Positions 53,752-63,700 of a stretch of DNA of 64,000 nucleotides are shown here, in pieces. The notes under the pieces are model-generated. The model was not told where the DNA came from and searched no databases. It saw nothing but the letters and a program-made list of their open reading frames with translations. The stretch is from Dyella sp. GSA-30 (lineage in GTDB: Bacteria > Pseudomonadota > Gammaproteobacteria > Xanthomonadales > Rhodanobacteraceae). Location: contig NZ_AP027042.1 of the NCBI RefSeq assembly GCF_027924605.1, forward strand, positions 3,387,524 to 3,451,523, given 5' to 3'. The translations under genes were made by a program, and so were the position numbers. Every line of letters starts with the position of its first letter. Within the stretch, counting starts at the first letter, position 1.

Positions 53752-55269
53752 ATGATCCATGACGTCATCATTGCCGGTGCCGGCCCGGTCGGCCTGTTTC
53801 TCGCATGCGAACTGCGTCTTGCCGGCCTGTCCGTTCTGGTGCTGGAGAAATCCTCAGACCCCCGAACGCCCCTGAAACGCTTGCCCTTTGGCATGCGTGG
53901 TTTGTCGATACCCACCATGGAAGCCCTCTATCGCCGTGGTCTGCTGGGCGATATCGCTTCATCGTCACCGTCGAAAGAGGGGGCGGCCCGTAGTGGGGGC
54001 GCGCATTGGATGAACCAGTCACGCGGCCCTGGTGGCCATTTCGCGGGGATCCAGTTTTTTCAGGATGCTGTAAACGAGTCGGCATGGCCCTATCGCTTGC
54101 CCAATCCGGCTGGCTCGACGATGGTCGTCGAGCTGGAGTCGTTCGAATCCGTGCTTGCCCATCATGCAGCCCGATTGGGGGCGGACATCCGACGCGGCGT
54201 GAGCGTCGAACGTTTGGAATCATCGAATGACGAGGTCACCGTTTTCACCGGCGAAGACACCTTCCAGGCACGTTGGCTTGTGGGCTGCGATGGCGGTCGC
54301 AGCGCAGTTCGCAAGGCTGGCGGCTTCGCGTTTACGGGGACTGACCCTGAGTTCACTGGTTACTCCGTGGACGTAGAGCTGGCTGAGCCGCACCCGTTGC
54401 AACCCGGCCGCCATTACACCGAGAGCGGCATGTACACCTTTGCATCGCCTGGGACGATTGCGATGGTCGAGTTCGATGGCGGCGCCAGTCATCGCATCGC
54501 GCCCATCACGCTCGAGCATGTGCAGGCGGTATTGCGCCGGGTCTCGGGTAGCGAGGTCGTAGTTTCCGCGCTGAAGCTTGCCACCACCTGGACCGACCGG
54601 GCCTACCAGGTCAGCGCCTACCGCAAGGGTCGCGTACTGCTTGCCGGCGATGCAGCCCATATTCATTCACCGCTGGGTGGTCAGGGTCTCAATCTGGGGC
54701 TGGGCGATGCGATGAATCTTGGCTGGAAACTCGCTGCCGTCGTGCATGGCGACGCGCCCGAGAGCTTGCTCGATACCTATCAAGACGAACGCCAGCCGGT
54801 CGGGGCCAGTATCCTCGATTGGTCACGCGCGCAGGTCGCCATCGTACGGCCGGGTAAGAGCTCGCGTGCACTCGGAGCGATCATTCGCGACCTGATAGAT
54901 ACGCGCGATGGCGCGACCTATTTTGCCGAGCGCGTATGGGGCATATCGCTGCGCTACGACCTAGGCGCTTCGCTTCCTCTGATTGGACGAAGCGTCCCCG
55001 ATTTCGAGTTCTCCGATGGAGCGAGAGTGGGCGAATTACTTCGGACAGGAAACGGCCTGCTCATTGATTTCGAGGCGAGCGCAGCACTGAGAGAGCTGTC
55101 GGCGCGGTGGAGCAGGGGAGTCGCGTATATTGCCGGTGACGCAAAAGACCGACTGGGCCTGACGGCCATCCTTGTGCGGCCCGATGGCATCGTCGCTTGG
55201 GCCACTGATGCCGCGCCAGAACTTGATGAGGCTGCGAATGCCATGGCGCGATGGTTTGGCGCCCATTGA
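53752..55269 (+). CDS. FAD-dependent aromatic monooxygenase (PheA/TetX/UbiH class)
   Basis: A 505-residue group A flavoprotein hydroxylase. It has the dinucleotide-binding VIIAGAGPVGLFLACELRLAG at the N-terminus, the WLVGCDGGRSAVRKAGG (DG) motif near residue 178, and RVLLAGDAAHIHSPLGGQG with the GD motif near 299, then NLGLGDAMNLGWKLA. A C-terminal thioredoxin-like extension (about 400-505), as in phenol hydroxylase relatives, follows. It uses NAD(P)H and O2 to hydroxylate an aromatic compound or a polyketide-type drug. It is controlled by the divergent TetR gene. Convergence with the NRPS operon makes a tailoring role conceivable, but detoxification is as likely. Confidence 0.87.
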   Translation: MIHDVIIAGAGPVGLFLACELRLAGLSVLVLEKSSDPRTPLKRLPFGMRGLSIPTMEALYRRGLLGDIASSSPSKEGAARSGGAHWMNQSRGPGGHFAGIQFFQDAVNESAWPYRLPNPAGSTMVVELESFESVLAHHAARLGADIRRGVSVERLESSNDEVTVFTGEDTFQARWLVGCDGGRSAVRKAGGFAFTGTDPEFTGYSVDVELAEPHPLQPGRHYTESGMYTFASPGTIAMVEFDGGASHRIAPITLEHVQAVLRRVSGSEVVVSALKLATTWTDRAYQVSAYRKGRVLLAGDAAHIHSPLGGQGLNLGLGDAMNLGWKLAAVVHGDAPESLLDTYQDERQPVGASILDWSRAQVAIVRPGKSSRALGAIIRDLIDTRDGATYFAERVWGISLRYDLGASLPLIGRSVPDFEFSDGARVGELLRTGNGLLIDFEASAALRELSARWSRGVAYIAGDAKDRLGLTAILVRPDGIVAWATDAAPELDEAANAMARWFGAH

Positions 55270-55294
55270 TTGATCGAGCCACATTCCGGCGCTG

Positions 55295-55714
55295 CTAGTT
55301 CGTCGGCACCGAGGCAGGATGGGGGACGATGTTGTAGTTCACACGAAAGAGGTTGTGCGGGTCATATTGTTTTTTAACTTGCCCAAGTCGGGCGTACTTC
55401 TCTGGCCCGCCAAAAGCTTCAACCACTCGATTCATCATGTCGGTCATCCCACTTCATGCCAAGGGTTGACTTGCAACAGACATAAAGCGAGGCGTGTACT
55501 CCTTCGGCAGCTTTGTACGATCGACTACGTACAGTATTCCGCGGCCAGAAGTACACGGTCAAAACTCCCCATCTTCAAATCGGTGTGTTGCAAAGAAGAG
55601 AGCGACTTCAGCCGCCTCAGTTCCGGATGGTCGGTTGCCAAGAGGAAACCTCCATGCCCCGGCAGAGGCATGGATCGGCAACATGGGTGCCATCTCGGCA
55701 AGCCATCCCGAAAC
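55295..55714 (-). pseudogene. Decayed berberine-bridge-type FAD-linked oxidoreductase, C-terminal remnant
   Basis: On the minus strand one frame ends with YARLGQVKKQYDPHNLFRVN and Y-N-I-V-P, the BBE domain signature closing FAD-linked oxidases (K-x-x-Y-D-P-x-N-L-F-x-x-N-x-N-I-x-P), and stops at 55295-55297. The recognisable part is the last 50 codons from 55447. Upstream the same frame reads on but is broken by TGA at 55454-55456 and at 55559-55561, and no flavin-binding domain is present. It lies just downstream of the MbtH gene on its strand, so it may once have been the last gene of the peptide cluster, an oxidase tailoring the product. Confidence 0.55.
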
Positions 55715-55921
55715 TCACTCCATCGCAGCGATGAGGCTGCGCGGCCGCATATCCGTCCAGCTTTCCTCTACGTAGGCGAGGCAGGCCTGTCGGCTTTCCG
55801 GACCGAACCTGATATCCCAGCCGGCGGGAACAGCAGCGAAATGCGGCCAAAGCGAATGCTGGCCTTCTTCGTTCGCCAGTACGAGGAAACGGCCTTCGTT
55901 ATCGTCGAATGGATGGGTCAT
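55715..55921 (-). CDS. MbtH-family NRPS accessory protein
   Basis: A 68-residue protein that binds NRPS adenylation domains and helps their folding or activity. It carries the family pattern: N-terminal [12 protein letters not shown], then [19 protein letters not shown] with the conserved S-L-W-P and the W after P-A-G, and C-terminal [14 protein letters not shown], all invariant tryptophans present. The ATG at 55921 follows AAGG; an in-frame extension to 55951 is unlikely. It lies 60 nt after the CmlA-like gene on the NRPS strand and should serve the adenylation domains encoded at 57759-64000. Confidence 0.92.
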   Translation of the reverse strand: MTHPFDDNEGRFLVLANEEGQHSLWPHFAAVPAGWDIRFGPESRQACLAYVEESWTDMRPRSLIAAME

Positions 55922-55981
55922 GACAGTGTCCTTATCAATGAAGTGGCACAAAGATAAACGCAGATGGAAGGCATCGGTCGG

Positions 55982-57673
55982 TCAGGCACCAGCGAGCAGC
56001 GCCTCCGCCTGCTGGCGACCGTGTGCATCCCCGGGCGCCCTTTTCGCCATGGGCGCCGTTCCGCTCGGCGGCAGAATGAAGGTGCGGCAGCCCAGCAATC
56101 TTTCGGCGTGGTGGCCCGCGTCCCGGCTGCGTTGAATCAATGTGTCCGACTCGACAATCTGTTTGCTCGATGCGGTCAGCTCAAGCCCCGCAACGAATCG
56201 CAGCCAGGGCTCTTGTCCCATGGCGTACACATAGATGTGGTTGCAACCGAACTCTTCCACGATGGCCCAGGCATGCTCGCAGTCCGAGCCGGATAGACGG
56301 CGAGACTCGTCGTCCTTGCGCGTTACCTTATTGCCGAGGTACGGGCCGTACAACCACGATAGCGGTGCGCCATCGCATTCCATGCCGATAAACAGGTGGT
56401 CCACGTGCCCTGTACGCGCACGGATGCGGCGATAAAGCATGCGGTCCTTACAGTCCGAGTCCGCAAGAAACAACAGCCTGCGCCCTTTCAGTTCGACGAA
56501 CAGGCCATGTTTGCTGGCGATGCTGAGGTCGGCGTGTTCGCCGTAGAAAGGCAGGCTATAAAGGTGCCCGTCGGCCAGGTCGAGATGATCCATCGGATCC
56601 ATCACGACGACGTTGCGGTGTCCCATCGCCTCGAGCGCGAGTTTCATCGAAGGGTCCGCGAAACTATGGGGGTTATTGCGCGGCACCAGAATCTTGCCGA
56701 TTCTTTTGCGCAACTGCAGTAACACCTCGATGCTGAAATGATCCTGGTGATTGTGTGTCAGGAACACATAGTCGATATAGTCGGGAAGATCATGAAACGT
56801 CAGGCGTCCCTCGGTGTCGTCCCGATCCCAGGTCAGAAACGGGTCGATCAGAATCGAGGTCCGGTCGGTCTGCAGCAGCACACAGGCGTGACCGAAGTAG
56901 CGCAGGCGAACCTCGTCCGCGGCATAGCCCGGTTCATTACGCTGCGGCGGCTGGTCGCTGAAGTAAGCCCGTAAACGATCGCGCTCGGCGCCTTGTGCCA
57001 CGTTCAGTGCAGTAGCTATCGCAGCGAAAGAGACGGGTTCTATTCGGCTTTGCGCGATAAGATCGTAGGCTGGGCTGTTAAACGAGAGCGGCAGGATCAT
57101 TCTGTCGTCATTGGGCAAGCGTGGCGTGTTCAGAAAGAAATTTCGCCGCTCGTCGCGCACGCGCGAAAACGCAACCTGCTGAGGTGCGCTATGCGTGGTC
57201 GGATCGTCGATCATCAGCTCTTCCAGAACGCGCAGGGTCGGGCGATTGCTCAGGTCATAGGTGGCCTCGACCAGGCCCGCCAGACTTGGCGGAAGGTCGT
57301 TGTAGAGCCCGTCCAGGCTGTAGCCGGCTGAGGATTGCTGTACACCGCGGTCGAACTTGAGCAGATCCTCCGCGAACTCGAGCAACGGCCGACCTTCATC
57401 GAGCATGCGTTGCTGCAACGCGCGAACGGCAACGACATCGTCGCGCTTGAGCTCGAGGAACGAGCCGCCAAGCATTTTCGGATTCTTCGATGCCGCTTCA
57501 TGTACCGCTGGATTGGCGATGAACGACTTGAGCATCGGCAGATAACGGTTGACCAGGTTAAGCGCCAAGGGAACGGGCGAGACCAGGTGGCTCCATGCAT
57601 ACCAGTTGAACACGAGGGGTTCGAGTTTGGTATCGCCGGCAAGGTAGACATTGTCGTTGTCGGTCGTGCTCAT
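55982..57673 (-). CDS. CmlA-like diiron beta-hydroxylase acting on carrier-protein-bound amino acid
   Basis: A 563-residue protein with a unique N-terminal domain (about 1-250) and a C-terminal metallo-beta-lactamase fold. It matches the architecture of CmlA (about 530 residues), the diiron oxygenase that beta-hydroxylates an aminophenylalanine held on an NRPS carrier domain. Metal-ligand motifs are FLTHNHQDHF (His307, His309, Asp311, His312), YGEH (Glu379) and LADSD (Asp405). Measured against the CmlA ligands as I remember them, these are all displaced by two residues, and Glu379 stands where hydrolases have His. GGAG lies five bases before the ATG. It is 85 nt after the NRPS gene and 60 nt before mbtH. 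A plain MBL hydrolase is the weaker alternative. Confidence 0.82.
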   Translation of the reverse strand: MSTTDNDNVYLAGDTKLEPLVFNWYAWSHLVSPVPLALNLVNRYLPMLKSFIANPAVHEAASKNPKMLGGSFLELKRDDVVAVRALQQRMLDEGRPLLEFAEDLLKFDRGVQQSSAGYSLDGLYNDLPPSLAGLVEATYDLSNRPTLRVLEELMIDDPTTHSAPQQVAFSRVRDERRNFFLNTPRLPNDDRMILPLSFNSPAYDLIAQSRIEPVSFAAIATALNVAQGAERDRLRAYFSDQPPQRNEPGYAADEVRLRYFGHACVLLQTDRTSILIDPFLTWDRDDTEGRLTFHDLPDYIDYVFLTHNHQDHFSIEVLLQLRKRIGKILVPRNNPHSFADPSMKLALEAMGHRNVVVMDPMDHLDLADGHLYSLPFYGEHADLSIASKHGLFVELKGRRLLFLADSDCKDRMLYRRIRARTGHVDHLFIGMECDGAPLSWLYGPYLGNKVTRKDDESRRLSGSDCEHAWAIVEEFGCNHIYVYAMGQEPWLRFVAGLELTASSKQIVESDTLIQRSRDAGHHAERLLGCRTFILPPSGTAPMAKRAPGDAHGRQQAEALLAGA

Positions 57674-57758
57674 ACGTTCTCCGTGAAGTCGCTATGGCCG
57701 ATCCCTATCCGGACGGCTGGTCGAAGGTGGTTGGTAAACGTTGCCTGGCGCCGCATGC

Positions 57759-60700
57759 TCATGGCGTGAGATAGCGATCAAGCAGGTTGCCGATCTCCGC
57801 CCGGTGGGCACTGTCGAGCAAGCTGAAATGATCGGTGGCAAATTCGTGTACCCGAAGGGCTCCGGTGATGTGCTCCTCCCACGGAGCAACCGAGGGAAGC
57901 GACATGTTGCGCGTCGGTTCCGTGGCGCGGACAAAGATCAGATCGCCATCGAACGTGCGCGGCTTGAACGTGCTCGCCAGTGCGTAGCTGTTTTCCAGCG
58001 CGCCCATCAGCTGGTCGACAGCGGTCTCGGCGCCGGCACGTTGCAACCAGCGCACAAGATGATCTGGCGCCGGTGCGCGATCCATGGCGTCGTTGGCAGC
58101 GACCGGTTCTGGTAGCGCATCCACCGGATAGGAGTCCAGCAGCACCAGCAGTTCGACGTGCTGGCCCTCGGCCTGCAGCCGAGTGGCCACGGCGTGAGCG
58201 AGCAGCCCGCCGATGGACCAGCCAAGCAGGCGATACGGACCTTCCGGTTGAATCGCCCGGATCCGGGCCAGGTGGCCATGAGCGATGTCCTCGACCGTCT
58301 CCGCAGCGGTGTCCACAGGTGTTTCCAATCCGTAGATCGGGCAATCGCTGCGGACATGGGCGACAAGGCCGGCGTAGCACCAGGCGACATTTCCGGCGGG
58401 CGGCAGGCAGAACAGCGGCGCATCCGTGCCCTTTACGCGCAATGGAAGCACCGAAGGCAGCGGTTGTGCATGCGCGTGTTTTTCGGTCAGTACGTGTGCC
58501 AGTGTCGCCACGGTCGGGTGGCCATAGAGCGCGCCGATCGGCAGGCGTGTTCCGAAGGTGGCGTTTATCCGCGCTACCAGCCGGATGGCCAGTAGCGAGT
58601 CGCCGCCCAGCTCAAAGAAACTGTCTTCGATGCCTATCGCGCCGGCCTCAAGTACCTCGGCAAAAAGTATCGCAAGCATGTCTTCCGCGGGTGTGCGAGG
58701 CGCCTGCGCGGAGGTGGTTTCGAAGTGTGGCGCTGGCAGTGCGCGTGCATCGAGCTTGCCATTGACCGTCAAGGGCAAGGAGGGCAACGAAACGACGGCT
58801 GCGGGAACCATGTAGTCCGGTAACACGCGTGCCAACTCGCGCCGGAGCGCGGCCGGATCCAGCTGCCCTGACGAGGGCACCACATAGGCAACAAGGTGTC
58901 GCCCCGTTGCTGTCCCTCGCACGACGACTGCTGCGGCCTGGACGTGCTCCAGGCGCTTGAGCGCGGCCTCGATCTCACCGGGCTCGATGCGGAATCCACG
59001 AATCTTTATCTGTTGATCGGATCGACCGACAAACTCGAGTTGTCCCTGTGCGTTCCATTGCACCCGGTCGCCGGTTCGGTACATGCGTTCACCGGGCGCG
59101 CCGAACGGGTGTGCGACAAAGCGTTCGGCACTCAAGGACGGGCGGCCGAGATAGCCCCGGGCCAGGCCAGGACTGGCGACATAAAGCTCTCCCACCACGC
59201 CCGGCGGCACCGGGCGCAGCAGGTCGTCGAGTACATGCAGGACCGCGCCATCGACGGGGCGGCCGATCGGCGCCGTGGCGGCGATCAGCGGGTCGCTGAT
59301 ACTCGCGCAAATGGTGATCTCGGTAGGCCCATACGCGTTGAACATGCGTCGGCCTGACGCATATCGCGTCACTACGTCCGGTGGACATGCCTCGCCACCC
59401 ACGATCAACGTCACCGGCAGCCCTGGCGAGGCCGGATCTATCGTTTGCAGGGCGGATGGCGAGATCAACGCGTGGGTTATCCGCTGCTGTTGGCAAAACT
59501 GGGCCAGATCCTCGCCAAGCAACGGGCCGGCCGGGGGCACGACCAGGCATGCGCCCGAGGCGAGCGCCATAAGCATTTCCATCACCGATGCATCGAAACT
59601 CAACGACGCCAGCTGCGCCACGCGCGCGCCGCGGTCAAGCGTGAATCGGTCCGTCATGCTGCGGGCGAGGCTGGCGATACCCCGATGTGTGACCGTCACC
59701 CCTTTGGGCTTGCCGGTCGAGCCGGACGTATAGATCACATACGCGGGATGTTCGGCACGGGGCGATGCGATCGATATCGCGTCGTTCGTGTGCGCCTGAT
59801 CGGCCGCACTGTCATTCATGTCGATAATGGGAATGGATGCGGGCCATGCCTGAGCGATCGTCTGGTGGGTGAGAATGCACGCCGGCTTGGCGTCATCCAG
59901 AATGAAGGCAATGCGATCGGCGGGATAGGCAAGGTCCAGTGGAACGAAGGCGGCGCCAGCCATCATGACAGCCAGTTCCGCCACGACGGCTTCAGCCGAG
60001 CGCGGCAACGCGATGGCTACCAGGCTCTCCGGCCCGACACCCGCGGCGTGCAGGCGCGATGCCAGAGCACGGGCGCGTCCATCGAGCGTCGCATAGTCGA
60101 GCTCCACGGATGCATCGCATACCGCCGGTGCCATCGGTGATGCGTCGCGCTGCCGGTCGAACCATTGCAACGGCGGCGTGTTGTCTGCATCGCGTACGGC
60201 GCGCCACGACTGCAAGGTCTTCCGCTCCTGGGCTGTGAGCAGGTCGATACTTGGCAGTGCCCCATGCGCATCGGCAGCCATCGATGCGAGCATGCTGGCG
60301 TAGACATCGGCATAGCGGGCCAGGGTGTTGCCGTCGTAAAGCGAGGCATGTCCGGTGATCCACCCGGCCACGCCGTCGCCATCGGGCCGGAAGTTCACCT
60401 GCAGGCCGAAGCTGTTGCTGCCGCCGCCACCCTGCGCGGCCATGCGGCTGCCCAACTCGCCCAGGTCGTCATACGCGTGAAAGTGGGTGTAATTGAAAAC
60501 CACATGCAGCGCTTCGTGCAGGCCCGCTTCCTTGAGAATCAACGGCAACGGAAAGCGCCGATGTGGCATGAGATCGCGTTCCAGTTCCACGGTTCGGCGG
60601 ACCGCCGATGCCCAATCGGGACCGTCCAGTCGCAGTCGCAGTGGCACCGAATTGAGGAACAGGCCAATCATTTTTTCGCCATCAGGCACCTCCGGACGAC

Positions 60701-63700
60701 CGTTGGTGACCAATGCCGTCGCGACATCTCGCGTCCCGCATATGACGCCCAAAGCCGCCATATGCGCTGCCAGCAACACCGATTTCAGCGGCGCACCCAA
60801 TCGTGCGGCCAGCGCAACCAACGCGACGCCCGTGTCCCGCGGCACGGCAATCGGTGCGACGGCTGGGCCGGACGACATGGACGCCCAGGCGGCACGAAGT
60901 GGGGGGTGAGCATCCAGTCCGCGCAGTGCTTCGCCCCAGAACGCGCGACTTTGCTCGGACGCAATCGCCGAACGCTCCAGGCGAATATAGTCGCGATAGG
61001 AAACGGCAAGCGGTTCGGCCGGAATCGTTCTGCCCTCGATATGGGCTTCGTAGCGCTGCAGCAGCTCCGTCACGAGGCAACCGTCGCTCCAGCCATCCAT
61101 GATCGCGTGATGGCAACTGATGGCCAGGTGAAAGCGTTCATCGGCAAGAAGATGAACGTGTATACGCATCAAGGGAGCTTTGCGCTTGTCGAAACCACCG
61201 CGCTCGTCGTGGCGAAACCACGCCGAAAGCGCTTCATCCTGCTCGATACGTGAACGTCCGCGTAGATCGCCAAGGGTCAGCGGTAAGGTCACCTGGCGGT
61301 AAACCAGTTGCAGCGGTTCGCCGAAGGATTCCAGATCGAATCCGGTTCGCAGCAACTCGTGTCGTTTCGTCAGATCGCTCAGAGTGTGTTCAAGCGCGCG
61401 CTCGTCATAAGCCATCTCGACCACGAAACCCATCGAGGCGTGGTAGAGCGTCGTGGCTTCCTCGAAGTCGCTATGGAAGAACATGCCCAGCTGTAGATGG
61501 CTGAGCGGGTAGGCGTCGATAACGCCTTCGGGCAGCCGCGGCAGGAAGCGGTCGCAGGTATCGTCGGTGACGGAGGTCGAGTCCGATGCCGCATCGATCG
61601 TCACCACCAGCGCCAGTGCCGCGACGGTCTGGTGATCGAACAAGGTAGCGAGCTCGAAACCGATGCCCCGCACAAAGGCCTGTGCCTTGAGTTGTAGCGC
61701 CAGTATCGAGTCCCCGCCGAGATCAAAGAAGCTGTCGTCGATGCCGATTCGCGGCAAGCCGAGCACGCCCATGAACAGTTCCGCCAGCTGCCGCTCGATC
61801 ACGTTGCGCGGCTCGCGGCGATCGCTTGTGTCGAAACGCGGTGCTGGCAGCGCCTTGCGATCGAGTTTGCCGGTCGGCGATACGGGTAGTGCATCGAGCG
61901 GTATGACCGCCGCGGGGATCATGTAATCGGGAAGTTGCTCACCAAGCGACTGACGAAGCGCGGAGGCATCGATAGGGTGACCGTGCGCGGCAACGACATA
62001 GGCCACGAGCTGACGATGGCCGGGCGTATCCTCGCGGACAACCGCGACCGCATTCTGCACGCCAAGGTGCGTCAGGAGCGCTGCCTCGACTTCGCCAAGC
62101 TCGATACGGAAGCCGCGCAGCTTGACTTGCTGGTCCGCGCGTCCGAGGAAATCGAGCTGACCGTTGGCGAGCCAGCGTGCGCGATCGCCACTGCGATACA
62201 TGCGCTCGCCGGGTGCACCAAAGGGATTCGCGACGAACCTGTCGGCAGTAAGGTCGGGGCGATTGACATAACCACGGGCCAGCCCGGGACCGGCGATATA
62301 CAACTCGCCAGGTACGCCGATCAGTGCAGGATTCAAATGCTCGTCGAGCACGTAGACTCGAAAGTTGCGAATGGGGCGGCCGATCGGCGTGCGTCCGCTA
62401 CCGGGAAGGCTTGGTGCAATAGTCGCGCAGACGGTTGTTTCGGTAGGGCCGTAGGCATTGAACATCGCCACGCGCGGCACCCAGCGATCGATCAGTGTGG
62501 GCGGGCAGGCTTCACCCGCCGTCACCAGCACGAAGCCCTCCGGTAACGAGGCTTCCGGCATCAAGGCGAGCGCCGAGGGTGGCAGCGTTGCATGCGTCAC
62601 ACCGTGCCTGGCGATAAGTGCGGCCAGCGGACCGCCGGGCAGCATCGCTTCGGAGGGAGCGAGCACAAGGCAGGCGCCGCTCAGGATGCCCATGCAGGTT
62701 TCCCAGAAGGCCGCGTCGAAACTGGCGGACGCGAACTGAAGAATCCGCGAGGACACACCGACCTCAAGCGTCTCTATCTGCTCGCATACAAGATTGCCGA
62801 CACCACGATGCGTGACGGCCACACCCTTGGGGCGGCCTGTCGAGCCTGATGTGTAAATCACGTAGGCCAGATGATCCGGGCATGTCGCAGCCTCCGGGGG
62901 CGTGCCCTCGTGCGCGGCAATGTCGTCGGCGTCGGCATCGAGCAGCACCAGGCTTCCCCAGTGCGACGGCAGGCAATCGACCAGCGCACCGACGGTAATG
63001 AGCACCGGTGCCATGGTGTCTTCAAGAATGAAGGCCAGGCGGTCGGCGGGATAGTCCGGATCGAGCGGAACATAGGCGCCACCTGCCTTGGCCACAGCAA
63101 GGATGGCCACGATCAGGTCCAGCGAGCGCGGCAGGCAAATGGCTACGCACACTTCCGGGCCGACGCCGAGACCTTGCAGATGGTGACCCAGCCGATTGGC
63201 TTGTTCATCCAGTTCCCGATAGGTCAACGATGTATCGCCAAAAGCGAGGGCACACGCATCGGGGCGCTCGTGGACATGACGCGCGAATTGCCCGCCCAGC
63301 GTTGCATTGTCGATAGTGGGGGCTGTGGCACTGACGTTGGCTCGTGCTGGTGTATTCCATAGCTCCACGGTCTGCCTGCGCTCCTGCGCATCGGCCAGAT
63401 CGATCGCGGCGATGCACTGATCCGGATCGTCCGCGACGGCATCGAGCAGCCGGCCAAGACGTTCGCCGATCGTGACAACGGTCGCCCGATCGAACAGATC
63501 GAAGGTAAATTCCAGCAGGCAATCCAATCCGTCGGGTGAACCTTGGGCCGTACGTCGCTCGTTGAAATTGAAGCCCAGATCGCAGCGCGAACCCTCGCCG
63601 TCGAGGACGCGAAGGCGAGTATCGATCTGCTCGAAACCAAGCTCGTTTTCGCCGCCCATGCCAAGCATCAGCTTGACCTGGAAAAGCGGGTGATAGGCCG

